In this document: positions 7,912-16,168 of the stretch, one piece after another
Numbering within the stretch: the first letter of the stretch is position 1
How the letters are laid out: every line of letters begins with the position of its first letter
Origin: Avidesulfovibrio sp964369685
GTDB lineage: Bacteria; Desulfobacterota; Desulfovibrionia; Desulfovibrionales; Desulfovibrionaceae
DNA length: 46,376 nt
Reading direction: 5' to 3'
Assembly: GCA_964369685.1 (NCBI GenBank)
Contig: CAYJFB010000017.1
Span: 1-46,376, forward strand
The notes under the pieces: generated by a model
Databases searched by the model: none
The model's input: only the letters and a program-made list of their open reading frames with translations
What the model was told of the DNA's origin: nothing
Made by a program: the position numbers and the translations under genes

Positions 7912-8691
7912 TTAATGCTTTTGAAAACGTCCATGTTCCCACACCAAACCAACATGGTAACGAACGATATCATCAGCCACACGCACAGCATCGCGTAAAC
8001 TGCTTGTTGTGTCGTTTTCTAAATTCCAGAGTGCAGGTTGCATCTGTTGCACTTTTGTCAATACGGCGACACCTGTGGCAGAGAGGGGGACTGTTGTTGT
8101 GTTTTGTTTTTTTTGTGCACACCGGACACAATAGACAGTTCCTTCAGCCAGTGCAAAGCTGAGATTGCCTTGCATGTTTTGTGGTGATGTGCCATGCAGT
8201 AACGGTTGTCCGCAATGGCTACATACAGAGAAAAAAGGTGCATAACCTTGTTCGGAAATTAAGCGCAAACGAAATAATACAGGAAAAGCCGAAGAAGGCG
8301 TTACAGGGCACGATTCAAACCACTGTAACATGTTACAGAGCAAATGAAACGTCTTTTCAGATGTATCCGAGGGCACATTCAACGCCTCAAGAAAACGGAT
8401 ACAATTCATGGCTGAACCAAACCGCTGAAAATCACTGCGTATTCGTCGCGGTCCGCCTTGCAGTGTGGCTTCCGTAAGATGCAAAAACTGCTTGTTTCGA
8501 GAACTGACGACCTGAACTCTAAGCACATTCAACAGATCAAGGCAACCGCCAAAACGGCGCTTACTGCGGCTGCCACCAAAGGCAAACGTGTGCATCAACC
8601 CGTGATTACGAGTGAGTAGCTTGAGCCATACATCATTTTCTCGAAAACGTCCCATATTTAAAACAACAGCCGAATCAACCCACTCCGTCAT
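7912..8691 (-). CDS. recO: DNA repair protein RecO
   Basis: This 259-residue protein has the RecO layout. An N-terminal OB-fold (about 1-80) contains SAVVLNMGRFRENDVWLKLLTR in the opening strands, followed by a helical domain. A zinc-finger-like pair of cysteine motifs, CSHC and CVRC, lies near residues 158-195. RecO works with RecR to load RecA onto SSB-coated single-stranded DNA in gap repair. Its ATG overlaps the stop of rodZ as ATGA, so the two are likely translationally coupled. This recO-after-rodZ pairing is not an obvious functional link. Confidence 0.9.
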   Translation of the reverse strand: MTEWVDSAVVLNMGRFRENDVWLKLLTRNHGLMHTFAFGGSRSKRRFGGCLDLLNVLRVQVVSSRNKQFLHLTEATLQGGPRRIRSDFQRFGSAMNCIRFLEALNVPSDTSEKTFHLLCNMLQWFESCPVTPSSAFPVLFRLRLISEQGYAPFFSVCSHCGQPLLHGTSPQNMQGNLSFALAEGTVYCVRCAQKKQNTTTVPLSATGVAVLTKVQQMQPALWNLENDTTSSLRDAVRVADDIVRYHVGLVWEHGRFQKH

Positions 8692-9845
8692 GAATTCTCC
8701 TTTATCGGAAAATGTAAGGTGATGACTTGGCCTGATTTTCCCGGAGGCGGCAATGTTTTGCCGTTATAAACAATACGCACACCACCGGCATTGCCCAATT
8801 TGAGTTCCAATTGTTTTTGAAACGAGAGTGCAAATATTTCTCCTTTTACCAGTGAGAGCTCTCGCGTTACTGTTGTGTCGGCGGTAGAATGTACCCAACA
8901 GTCGGCTAAACCTGTCAAAATGACTTGGTGTTGTTGTTTTTCTGTTGCTGAATGTGCGGTTGCTTGGGGCTCGGTTATTGGTGGTTGTTTTGGCGTTTGG
9001 GTTGCTGAAGAGCTTGTTTCAGAAGGATGAATGGTCTTTTGATGTTGTCTTTCTTGCGGAGGCAGATTGTCGGCAGTTGCGACAGGTTGTGTGCTTGTTT
9101 CAGATGAGTCTGTTTCAGAGATGTTTTGTCCGGAGACGTTTATTTTCGATATGGAATGTTCAGATGCTCTTGTTTCTGTTATGTTTTTTTTTGTTGCATC
9201 GCCGTGCTGTTGTACTGTCGCCGCTTGCAAAACAGGTGTTGTCTCAACTTCAACGGCAGGCAAGGGCAATGGGTTACTCATTTCTGACAGTGTCTTTTCG
9301 TTGTCCAAGGTTCTTTGGGGCGGCAATGTTTGAGAAACTTCAGGCGCTGTTTGTATTGTATTCGGTGAACTGAAGCGATCCCAAAGTGCAAACAGCGGTT
9401 CCCTGAACCAAAACAAACTGAAACTGAGTGCCGCAAGCAACAAAAACACAGAAAAAAAGGTGCCGATCCACCCACCGACAGCAGAACGCCTTCTTTTTGT
9501 GATATGTTGTTTTGTTTTTTGGGTGTCGGTGTTGTCCAGCTCCTCAAGTGCGGCTGTAATACTTTCCGGTTCTAAGGCCATCAACGTACTGTACGTTTTT
9601 ATAAAGCCTTTGGCATAGACCGGATGAGGCAGTGCTGTACTGTCACCGTTTTCAATAGCACGAACAAGACGTCCTGTTATTTTAAGTAAGGATGCCACTT
9701 CATCAATAGAACAATGTCGATGTTCACGTTCTTTTTTCAGGCGTTGACCAAGGTGTGCAAGTGCGGTTTGTGGTGGTGCAAGCGTATCGTCTTCCGTTGT
9801 TTGGGACGCATTGGGACTTGAGATGGTGGTGCTTTCTTGTTCCAT
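8688..9845 (-). CDS. rodZ: RodZ-like cell-shape protein
   Basis: This 385-residue protein has the domain order of RodZ. A cytoplasmic helix-turn-helix of the HTH_25 type lies at about 30-95 (LGQRLKKEREHRHCSIDEVA and a VYAKGFIKTY segment). One transmembrane helix follows at about 125-148. A long Ser/Thr/Gln-rich periplasmic linker spans about 160-300, and a C-terminal DUF4115-type beta domain ends the protein (about 300-380). RodZ binds MreB and sets the rod shape. The linker is low-complexity and likely variable. The stop overlaps the recO start. A weak purine-rich site precedes the ATG. Confidence 0.85.
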   Translation of the reverse strand: MEQESTTISSPNASQTTEDDTLAPPQTALAHLGQRLKKEREHRHCSIDEVASLLKITGRLVRAIENGDSTALPHPVYAKGFIKTYSTLMALEPESITAALEELDNTDTQKTKQHITKRRRSAVGGWIGTFFSVFLLLAALSFSLFWFREPLFALWDRFSSPNTIQTAPEVSQTLPPQRTLDNEKTLSEMSNPLPLPAVEVETTPVLQAATVQQHGDATKKNITETRASEHSISKINVSGQNISETDSSETSTQPVATADNLPPQERQHQKTIHPSETSSSATQTPKQPPITEPQATAHSATEKQQHQVILTGLADCWVHSTADTTVTRELSLVKGEIFALSFQKQLELKLGNAGGVRIVYNGKTLPPPGKSGQVITLHFPIKENS

Positions 9846-9928
9846 GACGTTTCTTTTTTGCGAGGCGTTTTATAGGGTGTTGGTAAAACAGTATGTTCAA
9901 AAGACAAGTGAATACAATATGATATGGA

Positions 9929-9995
9929 GCCGTGTGCTCTTTTTCTGCCATGTTTTGTCAACATGTTTGTACAGAACAGAAAGAGATCACACGGC
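9929..9995 (-). promoter_or_regulatory. Long intercistronic hairpin between surA-like gene and rodZ
   Basis: GCCGTGTG (9929-9936) pairs with CACACGGC (9988-9995). Inside it, CTCTTTTTCTG (9937-9947) pairs with CAGAAAGAG (9977-9985), giving about 17 paired bases with small bulges. A smaller inner hairpin (CATGTT/AACATG) sits in the loop. In the surA-to-rodZ direction it could attenuate or process the transcript. It lacks a clean T-tract on the downstream side. Confidence 0.45.
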
Positions 9996-10028
9996 TTTAA
10001 AAAAACACATGACCTATAAAGAACAGCA

Positions 10029-10997
10029 TTATTGTCGAATATCCACAACAGCTCGTTTGCGCAATTGGGTCATGTATTCTTCGTATCGTGTTTGCAGTTT
10101 TGGAGCACGGAGATGATTTTCAATTTGAGGACGCACTTCTTCCAAAGCCATGGCTTCTGCGTCAGGTGCGTTGGCAAGCAATTTTATTTGTGCCGGCATG
10201 CCTTCGAGATCGAAGATTTGTGAAACATCGCCAATCGGCATTTGCATAGCCTGATTGCGTAGAGCAGAAGCCAAATCACTCAAAGCCATGGATCCCAATT
10301 CGCCGCCATTTTCGGCATTTGGCCCAATGGAAAGCTCTTGAACTGTTTTTGTAAACAGAGCGGGATTTTGAATCAAATCAGCAGCCCATTTTTCAGCTTC
10401 AGCGGCTGTGGGGTAAACCAATAAGGCCACATTAATCATGCTTCCCGAAGCGAACATTTCCGGATTGTCTTGATAGAATTGTTCAATTTCTTCTTGAGTA
10501 ACGACAACTTGCCGTCCGACCATCGTACGAAGCAATTCTTGTTGGAGAAGTTGAGTTCGCAATTGGTCACGGAATGTTTCGAGTGTGAAGCCTTCTTTGT
10601 TTAGATATTGAAGAAATTCACTGTCGGTCAAATTATGTTCTTCTTGAAATCGTTGCATGCCTGTTGTCACGTCACTTTCGTTGATTGTGACTTTACGACG
10701 TTCTGCTTCTTGTTCAACAATGATACTGTTGATCATTTTTTCAAGAACAATATTTTGCAATTGTACAGCCGCAGCTTGTTGTGCAATATTTGTCGGATCT
10801 ATATTTGCTTTGAGTAATTCGGCCTTTGTGGCATTTTCAAAGTCAAAGCGTGTGATCATTTCACCGTTGACAACGGCGACAATGTTATTGATGGGTTTGG
10901 TTGTTTGTGCAGCCGCCTGACTTTCAAGCGGTTGAGAAAGAAAAAAGAGTTGGCTTGTAATGGCAACACTGACAAAGCAAGCAGTGAAAAAATGCAT
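10029..10997 (-). CDS. SurA-like periplasmic chaperone/peptidyl-prolyl isomerase
   Basis: This exported protein carries a SurA N-terminal-type domain (INNIVAVVNGEMITRFDF and a long helical region) followed by a parvulin-like PPIC domain (about residues 190-290, ending near IGDVSQIFDLEG). Such proteins fold outer-membrane proteins in the periplasm. The parvulin domain looks divergent, so the chaperone role is safer than isomerase activity. ATG 10997 is preferred because GAGGAG lies 8 bases before it. The frame is open to ATG 11063, which lacks a ribosome site but would add basic residues that suit a signal peptide, so the start is genuinely uncertain. A hydrophobic leader ending near SQA-A is visible either way. 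Confidence 0.82.
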   Translation of the reverse strand: MHFFTACFVSVAITSQLFFLSQPLESQAAAQTTKPINNIVAVVNGEMITRFDFENATKAELLKANIDPTNIAQQAAAVQLQNIVLEKMINSIIVEQEAERRKVTINESDVTTGMQRFQEEHNLTDSEFLQYLNKEGFTLETFRDQLRTQLLQQELLRTMVGRQVVVTQEEIEQFYQDNPEMFASGSMINVALLVYPTAAEAEKWAADLIQNPALFTKTVQELSIGPNAENGGELGSMALSDLASALRNQAMQMPIGDVSQIFDLEGMPAQIKLLANAPDAEAMALEEVRPQIENHLRAPKLQTRYEEYMTQLRKRAVVDIRQ

Positions 10998-11111
10998 GAG
11001 GCCCGCTCCTCTTTTGGGTGAGCGACGCGGCGCTTCCCGTTTTTTATGAGATGGTGAAAACATAGGGGAGTGTCTTGTGTTTTTTCAAAAAATACATGAT
11101 TCTCAGAAAGA

Positions 11112-11138
11112 ATTATAACGAAATGCTATTTTTTGCAA
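11112..11138 (-). promoter_or_regulatory. Candidate sigma-70 promoter of the surA-like gene
   Basis: Read on the minus strand, TTGCAA (11138-11133) and a perfect TATAAT (11117-11112) are 15 bases apart. The spacing is short, but the -10 match is complete. Transcription would start near 11105. Confidence 0.45.
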
Positions 11139-11196
11139 TACACCCTTTTCTTGACTTTTCTGCTATGATTGTTTTTTTCTGGGGGGTAAATGATTT

Positions 11197-13755
11197 TTAT
11201 TTTTTATGTTTATTTTTTTTGAAAAATGTTTTTTTTTGTTGTCGAGGACGTTGTTTTTTGGGTAAGGGCTGTTGTGGTGTGTCTGCAACGGTAAAATTGA
11301 TTTCTAATCTTCCCACATGGACGTGGCTTACATGAACTGTAATGCTTTGCCCCAAACGAAAACGACGGCCAAAACGCACTCCGTACAATTCTTGACGATC
11401 GGCGTCATATTGATACCAATCGTCAGCCAATGTTTCAAGACGAACCATACCGTCAACAGGCAGATTCTCCGGCTCGATAAATAAACCAAAATCGGTGACT
11501 CCGGAAACAATTCCTTGAAGTCTCTCTCCCACACGATCTGCCAACACCAAACACGCCATACGCCGAATGATTTCACGTTCGGCCTCTTGAGCCACGCGTT
11601 CTTTAATGTTGCAACGTTCACAACATCCAAGCAATGTTTGTCTGTCAGGCAGTGGTGTTTTGTCGTTGGCCTCAAGAGCCACTTTCAAAGTACGGTGTAC
11701 CATAAGATCGGCATAGCGACGTATGGGTGATGTAAAGTGACAGTAGGCATCAGAAGCGAGGCCGAAGTGTGTTGTTGCCTCGTCTGTTGCAAGGGCAGAA
11801 ATATAGCGTGCCTGCATCATGGAACGCAAGACAAGACGCCCAACCAACGCGGCTTGCGGCATTGTTGCGGCTTCTTGTAAGAGGCTTGGTAATACAGAGG
11901 CGCTGGGTGTTTTGGGAAGGTTTGTCGCCAGCTCCGTGTGCTTGAGGGTACGAAACAGTGTCCGTAAACGTTCTTGATCGGGGGCAGGGTGCCCACGCAA
12001 AGGAAATGGCAATGCTTGTTGCAACAAAAAACGTGCAACAGCCTCATTGGCGGCAAGCATAAACGCCTCAATCAGGCGATGGGCAAATAAACGCTCACGA
12101 CGAACCAGATCACGGATTCGGCCTTGTTCATCCAAGATACATTGTGCTTCGGGGACATCAAAGTCCAGACCTCCTTGTTTTTTACGGCGATCAATCAGTT
12201 GTTGTGCCAAGTTTGCGGCACTGTGCAAATCAGCTGTCAGTTCAACTGTCAGTTCGGGTATCGGTTTGAACGGCGGTGTTTCACTGATGGTGTTTGCTTC
12301 AATAGGTGTAGATTTTGAGGAAGGCGTTTGATCAAGCACATTTTGCACAGCGTCATAGGTTAACCGTGCGCGTGAACAAATGATCCCCGGGAAAAAAGCC
12401 GCCTCTTGTATTTCTCCTTGTGGAGAAAAAACCATGCGTACCGCCATAACGGGACGATCTTCATGCGGACGCAAACTGCATAAACCGTTACTCAAAATTT
12501 CAGGCAACATAGGTGTCACCGAATTTGGAAAATAATACGAATTGCCGCGTTCTTGTGCTTCTCTGTCCAACGCCGAATGCGGACGGACATACAGCGACAC
12601 GTCGGCAATGGCAACCCACAACACATGCGGTTCATGACGAGAAACACATACCGCGTCATCAAAATCTTTGGCGTCTGCCCCGTCAATTGTCACAAAAGGT
12701 ATATGACGCAAATCGACACGCTGTCCTGTGGACACAATAGGACTATTTGTTTTTAATGTTTCAAGTGTATGAAAATGAAATGGCGAGTGCTCAAGTTGTG
12801 CTTGTTCAAGNNNNNNNNNNNNNNNNNNNNNNNNNNNNNNNNNNNNNNNNNNNNNNNNNNNNNNNNNNNNNNNNNNNNNNNNNNNNNNNNNNNNNNNNNN
12901 NNNNNNNNNNTCAAGTTGTGCTTGTTCAAGGTGTTGTGCTTCACGCTCTACGGCAATCGGAAATTCAAGCGGAATATCATGATTGAAGCGTACAAGTCGC
13001 TCTTGCACCGCGACCTCATTTTCCATACCCAAGGAGCGCACTGCTGTTGCGGCAACAAGCTTTTTCCCGAGATTCATGCCATCAAGACGTACCAAAAGCA
13101 AAATATTGTGTTGAATTGCGTCGTTGACAGAGGCTGTGTCTACATCAAACATGAACGTATAGCGGCTGTCTGTAGGTTGACAAATCCAACCGCGTTTTGA
13201 CTGTTTGCGTGTCACACGAACCGCACATTCTTGCAAGCCTCGCGTCAAAACAGTCACCACCCGTCCTTCGGGACTGTTGTTTGGTGGGCGGTGTTTATTT
13301 GTTTCGTTTTGTTTTGCGCGACGTTCTTTTTGATGTTTATGGTGTTTATTTTTCTGAAAAAAAGCGTCTTTTTGAGCCACTCGCGGCAACAACACAACTT
13401 CAACCCGATCGCCATGCCATGCCTCACCAAGCAGGTGTGCAGCGATATAGATGTCTTGTGTGGTGTTTTTTTGTGTAGCGGGATCTTTTTCGGGGCGGAC
13501 AAAACCTGCTCCTGTTCGTGTAACAGACAGCACACCGCATACAGAACGCAATCCTTCGGCATTTGCCCATTTGCCGCCTTTAACACGCACAAGGGCTCCC
13601 TCAAATGCTAAGGTCGCCAATGTTTCTTGTATGTGTTTTTTTACCTTTCGTGACAACCCCGTTACCCGTAAAATTTCATCAAGGCCGACAGGGTGCGGAA
13701 TGGCACGGATTTGCTTGAGCAACATGTCTTTATCAATCATGGTATTGTGTTTCAT
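11197..13755 (-). CDS. rnr: Ribonuclease R (contains an assembly gap)
   Basis: This is a 3'-5' exoribonuclease of the RNase II/R family, which degrades structured RNA. An N-terminal winged-helix domain is followed by OB-fold cold-shock domains. The RNB catalytic domain carries the acidic signature IDGADAKDFDDAVCV. A C-terminal S1 domain (GIVSGVTDFGLFIEPE) ends in a Lys-rich tail, all as in RNase R. The frame extends to 13815, but ATG 13755 has AAGGA 8 bases upstream. A 100-base run of N interrupts the gene between the cold-shock and RNB parts. Identical 20-base flanks suggest the true gene is contiguous and about 120 bases shorter, about 812 residues, close to the 813 of the E. coli enzyme. 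Confidence 0.92.
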   Translation of the reverse strand: MKHNTMIDKDMLLKQIRAIPHPVGLDEILRVTGLSRKVKKHIQETLATLAFEGALVRVKGGKWANAEGLRSVCGVLSVTRTGAGFVRPEKDPATQKNTTQDIYIAAHLLGEAWHGDRVEVVLLPRVAQKDAFFQKNKHHKHQKERRAKQNETNKHRPPNNSPEGRVVTVLTRGLQECAVRVTRKQSKRGWICQPTDSRYTFMFDVDTASVNDAIQHNILLLVRLDGMNLGKKLVAATAVRSLGMENEVAVQERLVRFNHDIPLEFPIAVEREAQHLEQAQLXXXXXXXXXXXXXXXXXXXXXXXXXXXXXXXXXXLEQAQLEHSPFHFHTLETLKTNSPIVSTGQRVDLRHIPFVTIDGADAKDFDDAVCVSRHEPHVLWVAIADVSLYVRPHSALDREAQERGNSYYFPNSVTPMLPEILSNGLCSLRPHEDRPVMAVRMVFSPQGEIQEAAFFPGIICSRARLTYDAVQNVLDQTPSSKSTPIEANTISETPPFKPIPELTVELTADLHSAANLAQQLIDRRKKQGGLDFDVPEAQCILDEQGRIRDLVRRERLFAHRLIEAFMLAANEAVARFLLQQALPFPLRGHPAPDQERLRTLFRTLKHTELATNLPKTPSASVLPSLLQEAATMPQAALVGRLVLRSMMQARYISALATDEATTHFGLASDAYCHFTSPIRRYADLMVHRTLKVALEANDKTPLPDRQTLLGCCERCNIKERVAQEAEREIIRRMACLVLADRVGERLQGIVSGVTDFGLFIEPENLPVDGMVRLETLADDWYQYDADRQELYGVRFGRRFRLGQSITVHVSHVHVGRLEINFTVADTPQQPLPKKQRPRQQKKTFFKKNKHKK
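12791..12930. other. Assembly gap (N 12811-12910) with duplicated 20-base flanks
   Basis: One hundred undetermined bases are bracketed by the same 20-base sequence at 12791-12810 and 12911-12930. A fixed-length run of 100 N is the conventional placeholder for a gap of unknown size. The identical flanks mean the two contig ends overlap. Gap plus one flank equals 120 bases, so the reading frame survives by chance. Confidence 0.93.
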
Positions 13756-13847
13756 GAACGTGTCCTTGTGGTGCGGGTGTTTCTTCACATGTTGCATGGT
13801 CGGTGTGGTGGGCATGTACGGAGCTTTTTACTGTTTATCTCTGTGTG

Positions 13848-15059
13848 TTATGCATAACGAATCATTTCAAACATTTTTCGTTGTTGTGTGACGGTAATAT
13901 GATAGTATTGGTTTTGTGGAATGTATGTATAGGGCACATCCATGGTTCGTTGAAAAAGAAACAGAGAGAGGATCGCACGATTGGTTGCTTGATGGCCAAT
14001 GATCATAAGCCCTTGTTCGCCGGCCAAAAACAAAGCACGGCGTAAACCACGCACCACACGTTTTTTCAGCAAGGCATAGCTTTCACCGTTGGGATAGACA
14101 TAGTCGTATTTGTTTTTGGCTCGCTTTGCATATTCTTCAGGCATGAGGCGTTGGATTTCATCATAACGCATCCCTTCGCAGGTGCCTGCATTGATTTCGT
14201 CAAATTCGGCAAAGTTCATACTCACAGCTTGAGGATAGGCTTCCAAGACAGGGCTTGCCGTTTGCAAAGTGCGCAGGCGAGTTGATGTAAAAACATGCGA
14301 CAAGGCAATTTGTTGATTTTGAAAATGCTGTGCCAAGAGTTGTGCTTGTTGAACACCTTTTGCCGTCAAGGCCGAATCTCCGCCCAAGCGTCCGCCTTCA
14401 TTAAATGTTGTTTGCCCGTGACGCACAAGATATAAATGACGTACCCAGCGAAGTGAAATAATATCACGAATTGCCGCATAATAGGGCAACCCGTTTTGCG
14501 GTGCTTCATCAAGAATGCGATTTTCCGTTGCTTCAACACGCATCCAACACGGCTCTGCTTTGAGCGGAACATACACTTCCATATAATATTGAATTCGTCG
14601 TCTAAAACTGCATAACGCCTCATCAAGAGAAACATCTTCAAATTCACGAAGATCGGGTTTACGGCGTATGGACGCTTCTAACAGATAGGGATCGTTGTTC
14701 ACACATTCGATGAATAATGACGGATAGTTTTTGTATTCGTGCAGAATGAGATTGCGTTGTTCGAGGGTTCCGTGTGTCGCGTCGATGATGGCCACTTTGC
14801 CGTATTCGGCAAGCCAGGCTGTGGCTTTATCCATATTGATTTTGGCAATTTCGACACGCATTTTTTTGCCTTCTTGATTATTTGGGCGAAAAAATTCAGG
14901 GGTTGCGCTTTCTTTTTTGTACAATTCACGACGTAACGCGCCGTTATTAAAAATTTGTGTCAAAATACCCTGTTGGTTCAGACCGTGACAAATCCGCTCT
15001 GCCAACGTGCTTTTGCCTCGAGCCGGTAAACCGACCATAACAACATACATCTTATGCAT
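13848..15059 (-). CDS. Bifunctional 6-phosphofructo-2-kinase/fructose-2,6-bisphosphatase-like protein
   Basis: This 403-residue protein has the two-domain layout of the eukaryotic PFKFB enzymes, which make and destroy the regulator fructose 2,6-bisphosphate. The kinase half has a Walker A motif MVGLPARGKST (about 8-18) and IIDATHGTLEQR (about 91-102). The phosphatase half begins near 208 with LVRHGQTTFN, whose H214 would be phosphorylated. It continues with RLGGDSALTAKG, EINAGTCEGMRYDEI, YPNGESY and IIGHQA (second His 356). Several of these strings are close to those of animal enzymes. ATG 15059 (AGGT 8 bases upstream) is preferred over 15095, which would overlap the preceding gene. Activity in this organism is unproven. 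A histidine phosphatase fused to another kinase remains possible. Confidence 0.85.
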   Translation of the reverse strand: MHKMYVVMVGLPARGKSTLAERICHGLNQQGILTQIFNNGALRRELYKKESATPEFFRPNNQEGKKMRVEIAKINMDKATAWLAEYGKVAIIDATHGTLEQRNLILHEYKNYPSLFIECVNNDPYLLEASIRRKPDLREFEDVSLDEALCSFRRRIQYYMEVYVPLKAEPCWMRVEATENRILDEAPQNGLPYYAAIRDIISLRWVRHLYLVRHGQTTFNEGGRLGGDSALTAKGVQQAQLLAQHFQNQQIALSHVFTSTRLRTLQTASPVLEAYPQAVSMNFAEFDEINAGTCEGMRYDEIQRLMPEEYAKRAKNKYDYVYPNGESYALLKKRVVRGLRRALFLAGEQGLMIIGHQATNRAILSLFLFQRTMDVPYTYIPQNQYYHITVTQQRKMFEMIRYA

Positions 15060-15063
15060 AAAA

Positions 15064-15954
15064 CTACCTGCCAAACACTTTGCGACGTACCCCAATCACA
15101 TTGGGAAGCGAACGCTGATTGAACTCCAAAGCCAAGAGATCCATCAAATGATGTCCCATCCAAACCAACACGTTATTGTCTGTTTGGCGAACTGCCATGC
15201 CGGCTTGCGCGCCTCCTTCAACATACATCACCAAACGGATGTCTAAAGGCATTGCCAAAAGTATTTGTCCGAACTCGTGGGGATTGACAGCGTCCTGACA
15301 CAAAATAAATAGAATATGATTTTGTGCATCGCGTCCCACCGCTGCAACGGCGTGTTCTGCATTGTGGGTTTTCCAAAGGATTTCTCTGTCGGCACTGATT
15401 AAACGAAAATTTTGCACGACCATATCATATTGGGACAACATGGCGTTGATATCAACCTCATCACGCCCCAACAACGCCACCGAAGGCAAATCCGAACGTC
15501 GTGGAGCTGTCATAAAAAATGCGCCGAGTCTTTCTGCGATATGCCTATTGTTTTCATGTTTTCCGGTGCGCAGATACCCTGTATTGGTTAGATTATCCGG
15601 TAAAAACATGCCTGCGTTGATCGCCGCAAGCAAATCATACCGTTCAACCCATTCGGTTAAAGAGCGGGAGCGTTCATTATACATTGTGGCTGTAAGAATG
15701 ACAAAATCAAAAAAAAAGGGATCAAAACGCACAACACGCACTTCAGCTTTTTTGCCCGTAGCCGTGCGTGCCAAGCAAACCAAACTTTCCATGCCGGGTT
15801 CCAAGACTCGCCATTGCGGACTGTGAACCAGCGTGATGTTTTTTTGGGTGGTGTCTTTTGTCGAGGCCACCTTTTCGGCGGCGTGTGTATTGTTCAATAT
15901 TGTCAACAACAACACACAAAAAATACCATAAAAGCAAAGAAAAATGTCCTTCAT
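15064..15954 (-). CDS. Secreted phosphodiester glycosidase-like (NAGPA/DUF2233-type) protein
   Basis: The mature domain contains LLAAINAGMFLPD and, later, LVMYVEGGAQAGMAV. These resemble the NAGM(F/Y) and D/E-GG signatures of the phosphodiester-glycosidase (NAGPA-like) family found in exported bacterial proteins. ATG 15954 gives a clean signal peptide (hydrophobic stretch FLCFYGIFCVLLLTIL, cleavage near THA-A), so the protein should act in the periplasm or at the envelope. The open frame extends upstream to 16056. It ends 4 bases before the preferred start of the PFKFB-like gene, so the two are likely one transcript, though no functional link is evident. The substrate is unknown. Confidence 0.72.
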   Translation of the reverse strand: MKDIFLCFYGIFCVLLLTILNNTHAAEKVASTKDTTQKNITLVHSPQWRVLEPGMESLVCLARTATGKKAEVRVVRFDPFFFDFVILTATMYNERSRSLTEWVERYDLLAAINAGMFLPDNLTNTGYLRTGKHENNRHIAERLGAFFMTAPRRSDLPSVALLGRDEVDINAMLSQYDMVVQNFRLISADREILWKTHNAEHAVAAVGRDAQNHILFILCQDAVNPHEFGQILLAMPLDIRLVMYVEGGAQAGMAVRQTDNNVLVWMGHHLMDLLALEFNQRSLPNVIGVRRKVFGR

Positions 15955-16127
15955 AACCACAATACCTGTCACAACAACCATTCTGTTTTCCACAAAGTGT
16001 AGGCTATTTGACGCATAGAGGCAAGGACAGCATTTGCTCTTGGCAAAAAGGTGCATTCGGTTTACAAGAACATTCTTTGTATCAGACAGTAAAAAAACTG
16101 CTCAAAGGCCGCGCGTCTGTAGCACAG

Positions 16128-16146
16128 CCTCACGCACGCCGTGAGG
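16128..16146 (+). promoter_or_regulatory. Small hairpin in the metF leader
   Basis: CCTCACG (16128-16134) and CGTGAGG (16140-16146) form a perfect 7-bp stem with a 5-base loop, 22 bases before the metF start and just upstream of its AAGGAG site. It could affect translation. No known SAM or SAH riboswitch consensus was recognised around it. Confidence 0.4.
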
Positions 16147-16168
16147 GAATATAAGGTAAGGAGCAAAC

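Noticed and set aside
12811..12910. Extra domain or insertion element in RNase R
   Set aside because: The bases are undetermined and the flanks are identical 20-mers, which points to an unmerged contig overlap.
16057..16168. SAM or SAH riboswitch upstream of metF
   Set aside because: Only a small 7-bp hairpin was found; none of the conserved riboswitch cores was recognised.
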